A stretch of DNA of 64,000 bases from RPQJ01 sp963732415 (lineage in GTDB: Bacteria > Pseudomonadota > Gammaproteobacteria > Steroidobacterales > Steroidobacteraceae). This document shows positions 63,984 through 64,000 of the stretch, one piece after another. The notes under the pieces are model-generated. The model saw only the letters and a program-made list of their open reading frames with translations. It was not told the origin of the DNA and did no database searches. Location of the stretch: positions 124,001 to 188,000 of the forward strand of contig CAVSZK010000012.1 of the NCBI GenBank assembly GCA_963732415.1, read 5' to 3'. How positions within the stretch are numbered: position 1 is the first letter of the stretch; each line of letters begins with the position of its first letter. The translations under genes and the position numbers were made by a program.

Positions 63984-64000
63984 TCGCCGTCGGGGCGGTG
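63980..64000 (-). CDS. end of an upstream gene (only last six codons visible)
   Basis: The bases before the CHAT gene read as HRPDGE followed by TGA, with the TGA overlapping the CHAT GTG (GTGA). Overlaps of this kind occur elsewhere in the window between genuine operon neighbours. Nothing more can be said of the product. Confidence 0.35.
   Translation of the reverse strand, partial: HRPDGE

Overview
The window is about 64 kb of GC-rich, densely coded bacterial chromosome, probably from a gammaproteobacterium. The support is gene order and gene type: comF beside bioB-bioF, recG-ridA-spoT-rpoZ near gmk, yicC divergent from rph-rdgB-hemW, pilMNOPQ-aroK-aroB downstream of a divergent mrcA, and tesA divergent from an ABC/FtsX pair. 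Many starts are GTG or TTG and gene ends overlap by 1-4 bases. I cannot name the genus. A high-GC lineage near Xanthomonadales, Steroidobacterales or Ectothiorhodospiraceae fits, but this is inference.

Layout. 1-2.1 kb: biotin genes bioB and bioF (cut by the window edge) divergent from comF, with a BirA-type operator between them. 2.2-8.0 kb: a six-gene Mrp/Pha Na+(K+)/H+ antiporter operon with A and B fused, then convergent ubiA. 8.9-13.9 kb: recG, ridA, spoT and rpoZ on the minus strand. 14.2-21.1 kb: a plus-strand type IV pilus minor-pilin operon (pilE-like, fimT, pilV, pilW, pilX, pilY1) lying between rpoZ and gmk. 21.1-26.1 kb: gmk and yicC on minus; a PP2C phosphatase, rph, rdgB and hemW on plus. 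26.1-26.46 kb: a gene-free AT-rich stretch with a cluster of DnaA boxes, then the rpmE promoter. 26.5-31.1 kb: rpmE, an M48 lipoprotein protease, citrate synthase, an intact ISL3-type insertion sequence with an 8-bp target duplication, and two REP-like palindromes. 31.1-34.2 kb: a nucleotidyltransferase-like gene and mrcA (PBP1A) on minus.

34.2-41.4 kb: a c-di-GMP-I (GEMM) riboswitch with a visible alternative-pairing element heads the pilMNOPQ operon, followed by aroK and aroB. 41.4-45.1 kb: dgt-like, pyrF, hemE, ppa. 45.1-48.9 kb: another REP-like hairpin pair, tesA, and an ABC ATPase/FtsX-like permease pair. 48.9-57.0 kb is more accessory: a POT peptide transporter, a FFLEE-motif protein with a membrane-protein partner, a two-domain fatty acyl-CoA reductase, a DUF3011 secreted protein, a GFA-family zinc protein, a YegS-like lipid kinase and a DUF4124 protein. 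57.1-61.7 kb: a three-gene 2-oxoacid oxidoreductase operon of the KorABC type. 62.2-64 kb: a CHAT-domain protease-like protein with an M17-N-like front domain, apparently part of an operon that continues past the window.

The strongest regulatory observations are the c-di-GMP riboswitch on the pilus-assembly operon, the DnaA-box cluster upstream of rpmE, and the BirA operator overlapping the comF start codon. I saw no tRNA, rRNA or CRISPR array. Most remaining long open frames are antisense shadows of GC-rich genes and were left out.
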